From: an uncultured Collinsella sp.
GTDB lineage: Bacteria > Actinomycetota > Coriobacteriia > Coriobacteriales > Coriobacteriaceae
NCBI GenBank assembly: GCA_902489515.1
Contig: CABUAL010000116.1
Coordinates: forward strand, 1-6,200
DNA length: 6,200 nucleotides
Direction of reading: 5' to 3'
The notes beneath the pieces are model-generated. The model saw only the letters and a list, made by a program, of their open reading frames with translations, was not told the DNA's origin and ran no database searches. The position numbers were made by a program, and so were the translations under genes. The stretch's first letter is position 1. Every line of letters starts with the position of its first letter. Below are positions 1 to 5,480 of this stretch, in pieces.

Positions 1-200
1 CTATCGGGCCCGCCGGCGTTGCGCTGACTCAGCTCTTGGATGCGTGCGAGTTCCTCGGCAGTGTGCGAGGCAGGGAAGAGGCCGTTCTCGATGCGGCCGC
101 CCTGGGCCTTCGCGGCGCCGTCTCTCGATGCAGCGGGGTTGGAGACGCCGTTGCGGCGGGCGATGGCGCGGCGAATGCTATCGAGGGGCGTGATGCTCAA
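1..200 (-). CDS. Hypothetical protein, 5' end only (truncated by left edge)
   Basis: An uninterrupted minus-strand frame of 66 codons starts at a TTG (complement of 198-200) and runs off the left edge. The start was chosen because AGAAAGGA lies about 7 nt upstream on that strand (around 208-215), with a TATACT -10-like box further up, and no ATG occurs in this frame. The visible protein begins LSITPLDSIRRAIARRNG (first residue read as Met), followed by a polar, Ala/Gly/Arg-rich stretch, then a short Glu-rich amphipathic segment (AEELARIQELSQ, about residues 48-59). There is no signal peptide and no membrane helix in the visible part. I do not recognise the family. It is transcribed divergently from the lactate permease gene, so the 180-bp spacer serves both. 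The plus-strand frames over this stretch lack such a start and are judged shadows. Confidence 0.6.
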   Translation of the reverse strand, partial: MSITPLDSIRRAIARRNGVSNPAASRDGAAKAQGGRIENGLFPASHTAEELARIQELSQRNAGGPD

Positions 201-228
201 AGCGGAGTCCTTTCTATTGCTGCGCTTT

Positions 229-234
229 AGTATA
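229..234 (-). promoter_or_regulatory. Candidate -10 box for the leftward gene
   Basis: Read on the minus strand this is TATACT, a one-mismatch match to TATAAT, placed about 28 nt upstream of the TTG start and its AGAAAGGA ribosome site. No convincing -35 hexamer sits 16-18 bp upstream (ACACGA at 17 bp), so the call rests on the -10 and its position. Confidence 0.35.
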
Positions 235-245
235 GACGCGACGGT

Positions 246-276
246 GTTCGTTCGTGTTTTTGAACGGATTGTTCAA
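246..276. promoter_or_regulatory. Cluster of GTTC/GAAC half-sites, candidate operator in divergent spacer
   Basis: TTGAACGGATTGTTCAA (260-276) is a perfect inverted repeat with 6-bp arms and a 5-bp spacer. Just to its left, CGTTC (249-253) can pair with GAACG (262-266), and GTTC occurs at 246 and 250. This gives four half-sites within 29 bp, between the leftward gene's -10 and the permease gene. Such clustering suits a dimeric repressor or activator controlling one or both divergent genes. The regulator is not identifiable from the window, and the GntR-type lactate regulator (LldR) consensus is not evident. Confidence 0.35.
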
Positions 277-277
277 T

Positions 278-323
278 AATTTCGGCGGGCGGCTGAAATT
301 TGTCGGTAAACGTGCGGTATCCT
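278..323 (+). promoter_or_regulatory. Possible lactate permease promoter region with a dyad
   Basis: TATCCT at 318-323 is the best -10 candidate for the permease gene, implying a start near 330 and an untranslated leader of about 50 nt. The -35 is poor: CTGAAA at 293-298 has a 19-bp spacer. An inverted repeat AATTTC (278-283) / GAAATT (295-300) overlaps the presumed polymerase site and could be an operator. This is weak support, offered as the best available choice. Confidence 0.25.
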
Positions 324-380
324 GTTGAAGTTTTGTGACACCCCCGATGCCGCCCACGCGGTACCAAGGAGCTTCTACCT

Positions 381-1964
381 ATGGACGTCGCCGCATTCTT
401 ACTGGCTCTTGTGCCGATTATTTGGCTGGTCGTGATGCTGCTGTGCTTTAAATGGCCAGCTTGGAAGGCCGCTATCGGATCGTTTGTCCTTTCGTGCTTG
501 CTCGCCTTCGCATGGTGGCACCTGCCGGCAGCGCAGATCGCGACCGCCTCGCTCGAAGGCTTTTTGATGGCCCTGTGGCCCATCGTCCTGGTGATCATCG
601 CCGCGGTATTCACGTATAACCTGTGCGTTCGCACGGGCGCCATGGACGTGATCGGCAGCATGATCACCTCCATCAGCAGCGACCGCCGTCTGCTGGCGCT
701 GCTCGTGGCTTGGTGCTTCGGTGGCTTTATGGAGGGCATGGCCGGCTTCGGTACCGCTGTCGCCATTCCCGCCGGCATGCTCGCGGGCCTGGGCTTTGAG
801 GCCGTGCCTGCCGTGCTCATCTGCCTGCTGGCCAACGGCGTGCCCACGCCCTACGGCTCCATCGGCATTCCCACGGTGTCCGTTGCCGACCTGGTGGGTT
901 TGGATTCCCTGCACCTGGCGACCGTTCAGCTGGTGCAGCTCGCACCGTTCTTTGTGGTGATGCCGCTTTTTATTGTGCTGGTTGCGGGCCGTGTTGCCGA
1001 TGACCACGGCAATGTCGCGAGTGTGGGCGAGCGCCTGCACGGTGTTGCCGGCGTGGCGTTGCTCTCCGGCGTGTCGTTTGTCGGCGCGGCTTTGGTTGTT
1101 GCCATGTTTGTGGGTCCCGAGCTGGCCGTGGTCGTAGGATCTATCGTTTCGCTCGCGCTGACCGCCGCGCTTGCCATGCGTGCCGAGAAGTCCGGCCACT
1201 TGGATGCGCGCTTCCACATGAATATCGAGGTGAATATCGAGGCGGGGAAGAAGCTCACCGTTAAGTCGGCGCTTTCGGCCTGGTCGTGCTTCATCCTGAT
1301 CTTTGTGTTGCTGCTGGGCACGTCTAACCTGGTACCCGCCGTGCATGCTGCGCTCGCGCCGTTTGCGAGCCACGTGCAGGTGTATTGCGGTGAGAATCCC
1401 GGTACGCTTACGTTTTCGTGGATCAACACGCCAGGCGTCTGGATTTTCCTGGCGGCGTTTGTCGGCGGTGCCATTCAGGGCGCTTCGCCGCGCATGATGG
1501 GCGAGGTGCTGGCCGCGACTGTGAAGCAGATGACGCCGACGGTGATCACGATGCTTTCGGTACTGGGCTGCGCCAAGGTGATGGGCTATGCCGGCATGAT
1601 TTCGTCGATCAGTGCGTTTTGCATTGCGGTCGCCGGCGGTCTCTACCCGATTCTGGCTCCGTGGATCGGCGCAGTCGGTGCGTTCGTGACCGGCTCGGGC
1701 ACGTCCTCGGGCATGCTGTTTGGTCCCATTCAGAGCCAGGCCGCCACTGCGCTGGGTGTGAGCGACTACTGGATGGTCGCATTGAACGCCCTGGGCGTCG
1801 CCGCTGGTAAGATGATCTCGCCGCAGACCCTCGCCATTGGTCTTGCCGCCGTGCACGTGCGCGGTAAGGATGCCGAACTCCTGGGCGCGGTGCTGCCCTA
1901 CGCTGCCGGCATGCTGGTCCTGATGAGCGCCATAGCCATGCTCGGCCAAAACCTGCCGCTGTAG
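381..1964 (+). CDS. lldP: L-lactate permease family transporter (LldP/LctP)
   Basis: A 527-residue, strongly hydrophobic protein, close to the roughly 550 residues usual for the lactate permease family (TC 2.A.14), which moves L-lactate, D-lactate or glycolate with protons across the inner membrane. Start: ATG preceded by AAGGAG (366-371) at 9 nt. Hydrophobic segments run from about residues 5-22, 30-46, 60-80, 104-150, 185-203, 222-265, 299-318, 352-365, 385-400, 405-450 and 505-522, fitting 12-14 helices. Family motifs seen: GGFMEGMAGFGTAVAIPA (113-130 region), then NGVPTPYGSIGIP (152-164), FVTGSGTSSGMLFGPIQS (435-452) and AAGKMISPQTLAIG (474-487). A polar loop near 266-296 contains a tandem repeat. 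The gene stands alone, with no lactate dehydrogenase beside it. Direction (uptake or export) and exact substrate cannot be read from sequence. The family call is firm, the substrate less so. Confidence 0.94.
   Translation: MDVAAFLLALVPIIWLVVMLLCFKWPAWKAAIGSFVLSCLLAFAWWHLPAAQIATASLEGFLMALWPIVLVIIAAVFTYNLCVRTGAMDVIGSMITSISSDRRLLALLVAWCFGGFMEGMAGFGTAVAIPAGMLAGLGFEAVPAVLICLLANGVPTPYGSIGIPTVSVADLVGLDSLHLATVQLVQLAPFFVVMPLFIVLVAGRVADDHGNVASVGERLHGVAGVALLSGVSFVGAALVVAMFVGPELAVVVGSIVSLALTAALAMRAEKSGHLDARFHMNIEVNIEAGKKLTVKSALSAWSCFILIFVLLLGTSNLVPAVHAALAPFASHVQVYCGENPGTLTFSWINTPGVWIFLAAFVGGAIQGASPRMMGEVLAATVKQMTPTVITMLSVLGCAKVMGYAGMISSISAFCIAVAGGLYPILAPWIGAVGAFVTGSGTSSGMLFGPIQSQAATALGVSDYWMVALNALGVAAGKMISPQTLAIGLAAVHVRGKDAELLGAVLPYAAGMLVLMSAIAMLGQNLPL
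1219..1242 (+). repeat. Tandem 12-bp duplication inside the permease gene
   Basis: TGAATATCGAGG occurs twice back to back (1219-1230 and 1231-1242). The unit is a multiple of three, so the frame is kept and the protein reads NIEVNIEA (residues 281-288) in a polar loop between hydrophobic segments. Confidence 0.85.
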
Positions 1965-1965
1965 T

Positions 1966-2021
1966 CGGCACTTAGGGACGTTCCTTATGTGCCGGCACTT
2001 TGGGAACGTCCCTAAGTGCCG
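1966..2021. repeat. Inverted-repeat intergenic element (REP/BIME-like)
   Basis: CGGCACTTAGGGACGTTCC (1966-1984) is matched by its perfect 19-bp reverse complement at 2003-2021, with an 18-nt loop that holds its own palindrome GTGCCGGCAC (1989-1998). The structure starts 2 bp after the permease stop codon. No T-run follows, so it is not a classical intrinsic terminator, although such a stem at a 3' end could stabilise mRNA or slow polymerase. The form, two head-to-head copies of a roughly 20-bp module, is that of REP-type elements mobilised by RAYT (IS200-like Y1) transposases. That link is inference; no transposase is in the window. Confidence 0.8.
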
Positions 2022-2061
2022 GCATCCGGGGGCGCTCCTTGAATGTTGCCTGTTCAAGAGT

Positions 2062-2105
2062 GTTCCCAATGACTAGGCGTTTAAAAACGTCCCCAATGAC
2101 TAGGC
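2062..2105 (+). repeat. Direct repeat pair, second intergenic repeat module
   Basis: GTTCCCAATGACTAGGC (2062-2078) recurs as GTCCCCAATGACTAGGC (2089-2105), 16 of 17 identical with a 27-bp period; the last 14 bp are identical. The second copy is preceded by AAAAAC, giving AACGTCCCCAATGACTAGGC. This parallels AACGTCCCTAAGTGCCGGC in the neighbouring inverted repeat: same AACGTCCC head, different tail. No ORF or promoter uses this stretch. Confidence 0.75.
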
Positions 2106-2152
2106 CGCTTGCCTGCGATTTTTGACCGTTGGGCGGGCTTGCCGCCCTTGCC

Positions 2153-2201
2153 GCAAAAACGTTTTTGCATATCGGGTACAACGGGCTTTACGTGAGTAAA
2201 G
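2153..2201. promoter_or_regulatory. pckA upstream control region: two 16-bp dyads flanking a -10-like box
   Basis: GCAAAAACGTTTTTGC (2153-2168) is a perfect 16-bp palindrome with a central CG, the architecture of LacI/GalR-family operators, including CcpA-type catabolite sites. CTTTACGTGAGTAAAG (2186-2201) is a second dyad with perfect 6-bp arms around GTGA. Their centres are 33 bp apart, about three helical turns. Between them lies TACAAC (2177-2182), a plausible -10 whose -35 position (CAAAAA) falls inside the first palindrome. A bound repressor would therefore block transcription. In RNA the second dyad would be a hairpin capped by a GNRA tetraloop if the transcript starts upstream of it. 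The dyads are certain; the regulatory role is inferred. A direct repeat GTCGCGT (2207-2213, 2220-2226) follows. Confidence 0.45.
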
Positions 2202-2242
2202 TGCGCGTCGCGTCCACGTGTCGCGTTTTTAAAGGAGGCCCC

Positions 2243-3913
2243 ATGCCTGGTGTTACCCCTGCAGAAGTTCTGTCCAACTTTGGTATTACGCTCGTTGAAG
2301 ATCCCGCCGAGAATCAACCCCGTCTGCTGGTGGACCTGCCGGCGGCAGAGCTTGTCGAGCACGCTATTCGTCGCAAAGAAGGCCGCATGGCATCCAATGG
2401 CGCGCTGGTGATCGAGACAGGGGAGCGCACTGGCCGTTCGCCCAACGACCGCTTTATCGTCGACACGCCCGACGTGCACGACAAAATCGCCTGGGGCGCG
2501 GTCAACCGCCCGCTGTCCGTCGAGAGCTATGAGGCCATCAAGGCCGGCATCGTCGACTATCTCAACGAGCGCGACGTGTTCGTCACCCGCGGCATGGCGG
2601 GCGCCGACCGCAACCACACGCGTCGCCTGCTCGTTGCCTGCGAGCGTGCCAGCCAGGCACTCTTTATTAAGCAGATGCTCGCCCGCCCGCTTGCCCGCGA
2701 AATCGCGCGCACCGGCGAACCCGACTTCTGCGTGCTCGCAGCGCCCGGTTACCAGTGCGATCCCGCCATCAAGGGCCTCAACTCCAGCGCCGCCGTGGTC
2801 ATCAACTTCCAGGAGCGCGTGATTTTGGTCGCGGGTACCGGCTACTCCGGCGAAATCAAAAAGTCCATCTTCAGTGTCATGAACTACCTGCTGCCTGTCG
2901 AGGACGACGTGCTGCCCATGCATTGCTCGGCCAGCATGGATCCCGTCACGCACGAGACCGCCGTGTTCTTTGGCCTGTCCGGCACCGGCAAGACCACGCT
3001 TTCGGCCAATCCCACGCGCCTGCTGATCGGCGACGACGAGCACGGTTGGTCCGACATGGGCATCTTCAACATCGAGGGTGGCTGCTACGCCAAATGCGAG
3101 GGCCTGGACGCCTTCCACGAGCCCGAGATCTTCAACGCCGTCCGTTTTGGCGCCATTTGCGAAAACGTGGTGCTCGACGAGAACCGCAAGCCCAACTACG
3201 ACGACATCTCGATCACGCACAACACGCGCGTGGCCTATCCCGTCGAGCATATCCCCAACGCGTGGACCAAGGGCATGGGCACCACTCCCAGCGTCGTGCT
3301 GTTCCTGACCTGCGATGCCTTTGGCGTGCTGCCGCCTATCTCGCGCCTGACGGCCGACGCCGCCATGTATCACTTTGTGACGGGCTTTACGGCCAAGATC
3401 CCCGGCACCGAGGTTGGCGTCACCGAGCCCACGCCCACGTTCTCCTCGCTGTTTGGCGAGCCGTTTATGCCGCTCGACCCCATGGTCTACGCTAAGATGC
3501 TCGGCGAGCGCATCGCCGACGGCCGCACGCGCGTCTACCTGGTCAACACCGGTTGGATTGGCGGCGGTTATGGCGTGGGCCATCGCATCGAGCTGGCCTA
3601 CACGCGCGCCCTGGTCGCTCGCGCCCTCGAGGGTACCATCGAGGACAGCGAGTTTGTGCACGACGATATCTTTAATGTCGACATTCCCACTACGTGCCAC
3701 GGTGTGCCCGACGGCATCCTGGTGCCGCGCCAGTACTGGCAGAGCACCGCGCGCTACGACGAGGCAGCGCACAACCTGGCGGTGATGTTCGAGGAGAACT
3801 TCGAGAAGAAGTACTCGCACCTTCCCGAGTCCGTCAAGGCCGCCGGCCCGCACGCCCAGGTGTCCGCCGAGGCCCGTCATCGCGGCCGCGGCTTGCTGGG
3901 ACTCTGCCACTAG
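2243..3913 (+). CDS. pckA: Phosphoenolpyruvate carboxykinase (ATP), EC 4.1.1.49
   Basis: A 556-residue cytosolic enzyme (family usually about 530-540) that interconverts oxaloacetate + ATP with PEP + CO2 + ADP. Signatures in order: TGRSPND (63-69, substrate-binding Arg65), GEIKKS (203-208, metal/substrate lysines 206-207), MHCSAS with His227, P-loop GLSGTGKTT (244-252, Lys250), GDDEHGW (263-269, metal-binding Asp264/265), IEGGCYAK, then GVLPPISRLT and NTGWIGGGYG towards the C-terminus. The P-loop and GDDEHGW mark the ATP form, not the GTP form. Start: ATG at 2243 follows AAAGGAGG (2231-2238) by 4 nt. The frame stays open upstream to a TTG at 2129, but that extension has no SD and no family similarity. 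In a fermenting anaerobe the enzyme may run towards oxaloacetate (CO2 fixation, succinate route) or towards PEP; the sequence cannot decide. The gene is monocistronic, with its own upstream dyads and a terminator 17 bp after the stop. Confidence 0.97.
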   Translation: MPGVTPAEVLSNFGITLVEDPAENQPRLLVDLPAAELVEHAIRRKEGRMASNGALVIETGERTGRSPNDRFIVDTPDVHDKIAWGAVNRPLSVESYEAIKAGIVDYLNERDVFVTRGMAGADRNHTRRLLVACERASQALFIKQMLARPLAREIARTGEPDFCVLAAPGYQCDPAIKGLNSSAAVVINFQERVILVAGTGYSGEIKKSIFSVMNYLLPVEDDVLPMHCSASMDPVTHETAVFFGLSGTGKTTLSANPTRLLIGDDEHGWSDMGIFNIEGGCYAKCEGLDAFHEPEIFNAVRFGAICENVVLDENRKPNYDDISITHNTRVAYPVEHIPNAWTKGMGTTPSVVLFLTCDAFGVLPPISRLTADAAMYHFVTGFTAKIPGTEVGVTEPTPTFSSLFGEPFMPLDPMVYAKMLGERIADGRTRVYLVNTGWIGGGYGVGHRIELAYTRALVARALEGTIEDSEFVHDDIFNVDIPTTCHGVPDGILVPRQYWQSTARYDEAAHNLAVMFEENFEKKYSHLPESVKAAGPHAQVSAEARHRGRGLLGLCH

Positions 3914-3930
3914 CGTCGCCGCAAGTCCAT

Positions 3931-3969
3931 AACCACCACAAAGGGGACAGTTACCTTTGTGGTGGTTTT
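3931..3969 (+). terminator. Intrinsic terminator of pckA, CCACCACAAAGG repeat family
   Basis: AACCACCACAAAGG (3931-3944) pairs perfectly over 14 bp with CCTTTGTGGTGGTT (3954-3967) around a 9-nt loop GGACAGTTA, and the stem runs into TTTT (3966-3969). It starts 17 bp after the pckA stop. The same element recurs inverted at 4889-4927. Confidence 0.88.
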
Positions 3970-3996
3970 GCTTGGGCGGATGACTCAGGTTACAAT
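3968..3996 (+). promoter_or_regulatory. Promoter for the B3/4 gene leader
   Basis: TTGCTT (3968-3973) and TACAAT (3991-3996) are separated by exactly 17 bp, the best sigma70-type promoter in the window. It predicts a start near 4003. The -35 box overlaps the T-run of the pckA terminator. Confidence 0.6.
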
Positions 3997-4002
3997 ACGC
4001 CT

Positions 4003-4120
4003 GACATATCGCCCCCTTCTCCGGATGGGGGCAGCGCAAGCGCTCTTGTGGCGGCACCGTAGGACTTTGAAAGTGGCCGCTGTGAGGGCGCTTTTTGTTT
4101 AGGCGCCCTCACTCGGGCGC
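4003..4120 (+). promoter_or_regulatory. Structured leader RNA with candidate transcription attenuator (or short sRNA)
   Basis: From the predicted start, the RNA can fold GCCCCC (4011-4016) with GGGGGC (4027-4032), then a small AGCG/CGCT hairpin with a CAAG loop (4033-4044). Next, 4038-4055 pairs with 4076-4093 in 18 consecutive pairs including five G-U wobbles, with a 20-nt loop, followed by TTTTTGTTT: a terminator inside the leader. Downstream, GCGCCCTCAC (4103-4112) can instead pair with GTGAGGGCGC (4082-4091), disrupting the terminator's 3' strand, and GCGCCC (4103-4108) can alternatively pair with GGGCGC (4115-4120). The pairings are mutually exclusive, as in attenuators. It matches no riboswitch class I can name. 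It is too short for a T-box, although GGCACCG faintly resembles one. The alternative reading is an independent small RNA of about 98 nt ending near 4100. Confidence 0.5.
4038..4100 (+). terminator. Terminator-like hairpin within the leader
   Basis: The 18-bp stem 4038-4055 / 4076-4093 begins AAGCGCTC on its 5' side and ends GAGGGCGCTT on its 3' side. It leads directly into a T-rich tract that extends to 4100. It lies about 40 nt before the B3/4 start codon, so full-length mRNA must read through it. Confidence 0.55.
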
Positions 4121-4140
4121 GCACAATGAAGGGAGAGCGT

Positions 4141-4860
4141 ATGAAGGGCTTTGTTGCCGAGAATTCGTTTTGGGAGCTGTTTCCACAGGCGGCGGTCGGC
4201 GTCGTGGTCGTAAAGGGCATGAAGCCCGCGGCTCAGATTCCCCAGGAGGACGTGGATGCCATTGCCGCGTTGCTCGACCGCGCCAATATCGAAGCGGAGC
4301 GTCACCTGACGAGCGATACCATCAGCGAGAACGCGCCGGTGAAGGCTTGGCGTGACGCGTACCGGCTGTTCAAGACTAAAAAGGGCGCCCGCTGCTCGAT
4401 CGAGAACTTGCTCAAGCGCGTGCTCAAGGGCAAGCCGGTCGGTCATATCACACCGGCGGTGGATATTTACAACACGGTGTCGTTGACCTATGCGCTGCCC
4501 GTGGGAGGCGAGGATCTGCATGCGATTGAGGGAGACCTTCGCTTGAAGGTGACCGACGGCGGCGACGCGTTCTTGCCACTTGGCGAGGAGGCGGATGATC
4601 CGACGCTGCCCGGTGAGCTTGCTTATATCGATGATGCGGGCGCCGTGTGCCGTTGCTGGAACTGGCGCGATGGCGTTCGCACGGCGCTGTCCGACGATTC
4701 GGCGGACGCATTTCTGGCGATTGAGTGCGTGGAGCCCGAGCGGATGGGGGATTGCCAGGCCGCCATCGATCGCTTGGCCGAGCTGCTCGAGCGCTATCTG
4801 GGAGCGACGGTTGTCGTTAAGACGCTTGTGACCCGCGACAATCCCTGCGTGGAGCTGTAG
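4141..4860 (+). CDS. Free-standing B3/4 (PheRS beta-type editing) domain protein
   Basis: A 239-residue soluble protein resembling solo B3/4-domain proteins (COG3382), related to the tRNA-binding/editing B3-B4 module of the phenylalanyl-tRNA synthetase beta chain. Recognisable stretches: APVKAWRDAYRLF (65-77), CSIENLLKRVLKGKPV (85-100), VDIYNTVSLTYALPVGG (107-123), FLPLGEE (144-150), PGELAYID (157-164) and CRCWNWRD (170-177, the conserved R-WNWR). In PheRS this module clears mischarged Tyr-tRNA(Phe). Solo members may bind or deacylate aminoacyl-tRNA, but that is inference and their substrates are not settled. Start: ATG 4141 has AAGGGAG (4129-4135) 5 nt upstream, whereas the in-frame ATG at 4126 has no SD. 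No PheS/PheT catalytic domain is nearby. The gene is single, behind an attenuator-like leader and closed by a hairpin terminator at 4889. Confidence 0.88.
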   Translation: MKGFVAENSFWELFPQAAVGVVVVKGMKPAAQIPQEDVDAIAALLDRANIEAERHLTSDTISENAPVKAWRDAYRLFKTKKGARCSIENLLKRVLKGKPVGHITPAVDIYNTVSLTYALPVGGEDLHAIEGDLRLKVTDGGDAFLPLGEEADDPTLPGELAYIDDAGAVCRCWNWRDGVRTALSDDSADAFLAIECVEPERMGDCQAAIDRLAELLERYLGATVVVKTLVTRDNPCVEL

Positions 4861-4888
4861 CGGCGCCTAGAACCTATTGATGCCCCAG

Positions 4889-4927
4889 ACCACCACAAAG
4901 GTGCCTGTCCCCTTTGTGGTGGTTTTT
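4889..4927 (+). terminator. Intrinsic terminator of B3/4 gene, second copy of the repeat family
   Basis: ACCACCACAAAGG (4889-4901) pairs perfectly over 13 bp with CCTTTGTGGTGGT (4911-4923) around TGCCTGTCC, followed by TTTTT (4923-4927). It lies 28 bp after the stop. Its loop is the near reverse complement of the loop at 3945-3953, so the element is inserted in the opposite orientation. Confidence 0.9.
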
Positions 4928-5030
4928 ATGTTGATGGGTTAACAATTGGGTCGCGTGGAGGCGGCAGTCGCTGAGTACGGCTAAGATGTTTACCCGTTAC
5001 CATCATGCAAGCGAAAGGCGGTCGTCTCCC

Positions 5031-5480
5031 ATGCAGCAGAACGACGAGACACGTTTCGAGGATTTTGTCGGACTGATTAGCGGGCTGTACAAGGAGATTC
5101 AGCGTATCAAGACGTCCGAGGGCGCAAGGCTGGGCCTCAAGGGCTCCGACGTTATGTGCCTGTACTACCTGGAGCGCAGCAAGGACGGCATGACCGGCGC
5201 CGATCTGGCTCGCGTGGCCGGCGTGACGCGCGCTGCCGTTTCGCGCACGCTGGCGCACCTGGAGGAGGGCGGCTTTGTCGAGGTTGATGACTCGGGCGAT
5301 GCTGCCGTCAAGTACCGCGCACCGGTTCGCCTGACCACGCTGGGTGGCGAGAGCATGAACGAGGCCGACCGTATCATCCACGACGTGCTCGACACCACCG
5401 GTAAGGCCATGGGCGTGGAGCAGCGCGAGCAGATGTACGCGTCGCTGCGTACGATTCTCAACACCCTGCGCGAGATCTAA
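5031..5480 (+). CDS. MarR-family winged-helix transcriptional regulator
   Basis: A 149-residue protein, typical MarR length. N-terminal dimerisation helix around 8-30 (FEDFVGLISGLYKEIQRIK), then LGLKGSDVMCLYYLERS (35-50) and the helix-turn-helix MTGADLARVAGVTRAAVS (54-71), with recognition helix about 66-80. A charged wing follows (82-100, ending KYRAPVRLT), then C-terminal dimer helices (108-149). These proteins bind palindromic operators as dimers and are released by small ligands or oxidation. The ligand and targets are not inferable here. Cys43 is the only cysteine, so a redox role is possible but unsupported. Start: ATG 5031, with GAAAGG (5013-5018) upstream at a somewhat long spacing (12 nt). 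The earlier in-frame ATG at 4986 lacks an SD and would add a non-conserved 15-residue tail. The gene lies 119 bp before the DegV gene, same strand; cotranscription is possible since no terminator is evident between them. Confidence 0.9.
   Translation: MQQNDETRFEDFVGLISGLYKEIQRIKTSEGARLGLKGSDVMCLYYLERSKDGMTGADLARVAGVTRAAVSRTLAHLEEGGFVEVDDSGDAAVKYRAPVRLTTLGGESMNEADRIIHDVLDTTGKAMGVEQREQMYASLRTILNTLREI

Noticed and set aside
399..2069. Minus-strand open frame of 556 codons opposite lldP
   Set aside because: It is a GC-driven shadow of the permease gene: a His/Arg/Gly/Gln-rich translation with no domain logic. The plus-strand protein has full family motifs.
2129..2242. N-terminal extension of pckA to the TTG at 2129
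   Set aside because: No SD at the TTG, and the extension overlaps the dyads and lacks family similarity. ATG 2243 has AAAGGAGG directly upstream.
2081..4057. Minus-strand open frame of 658 codons opposite pckA
   Set aside because: Long antisense frame caused by codon bias in pckA. The translation is low complexity (HAG, VVD and GVG repeats), it has no SD, and it crosses a terminator and a promoter.
4003..4100. T-box riboswitch upstream of the B3/4 gene
   Set aside because: GGCACCG only faintly resembles the T-box sequence, the UGGN tRNA-end bulge is not matched, and the leader is far too short for a Stem I.
4025..4102. 25-codon leader peptide ORF across the leader terminator
   Set aside because: It has no SD and no run of phenylalanine, tyrosine or other regulatory codons, so peptide-based attenuation is not supported.
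4126..4140. Alternative ATG start for the B3/4 gene
   Set aside because: No SD upstream of it, while the internal ATG at 4141 has AAGGGAG at 5 nt. The intervening codons are themselves the ribosome site.
4986..5030. Upstream ATG start for the MarR gene
   Set aside because: No SD before it, and the added residues are not typical of the MarR N-terminus.
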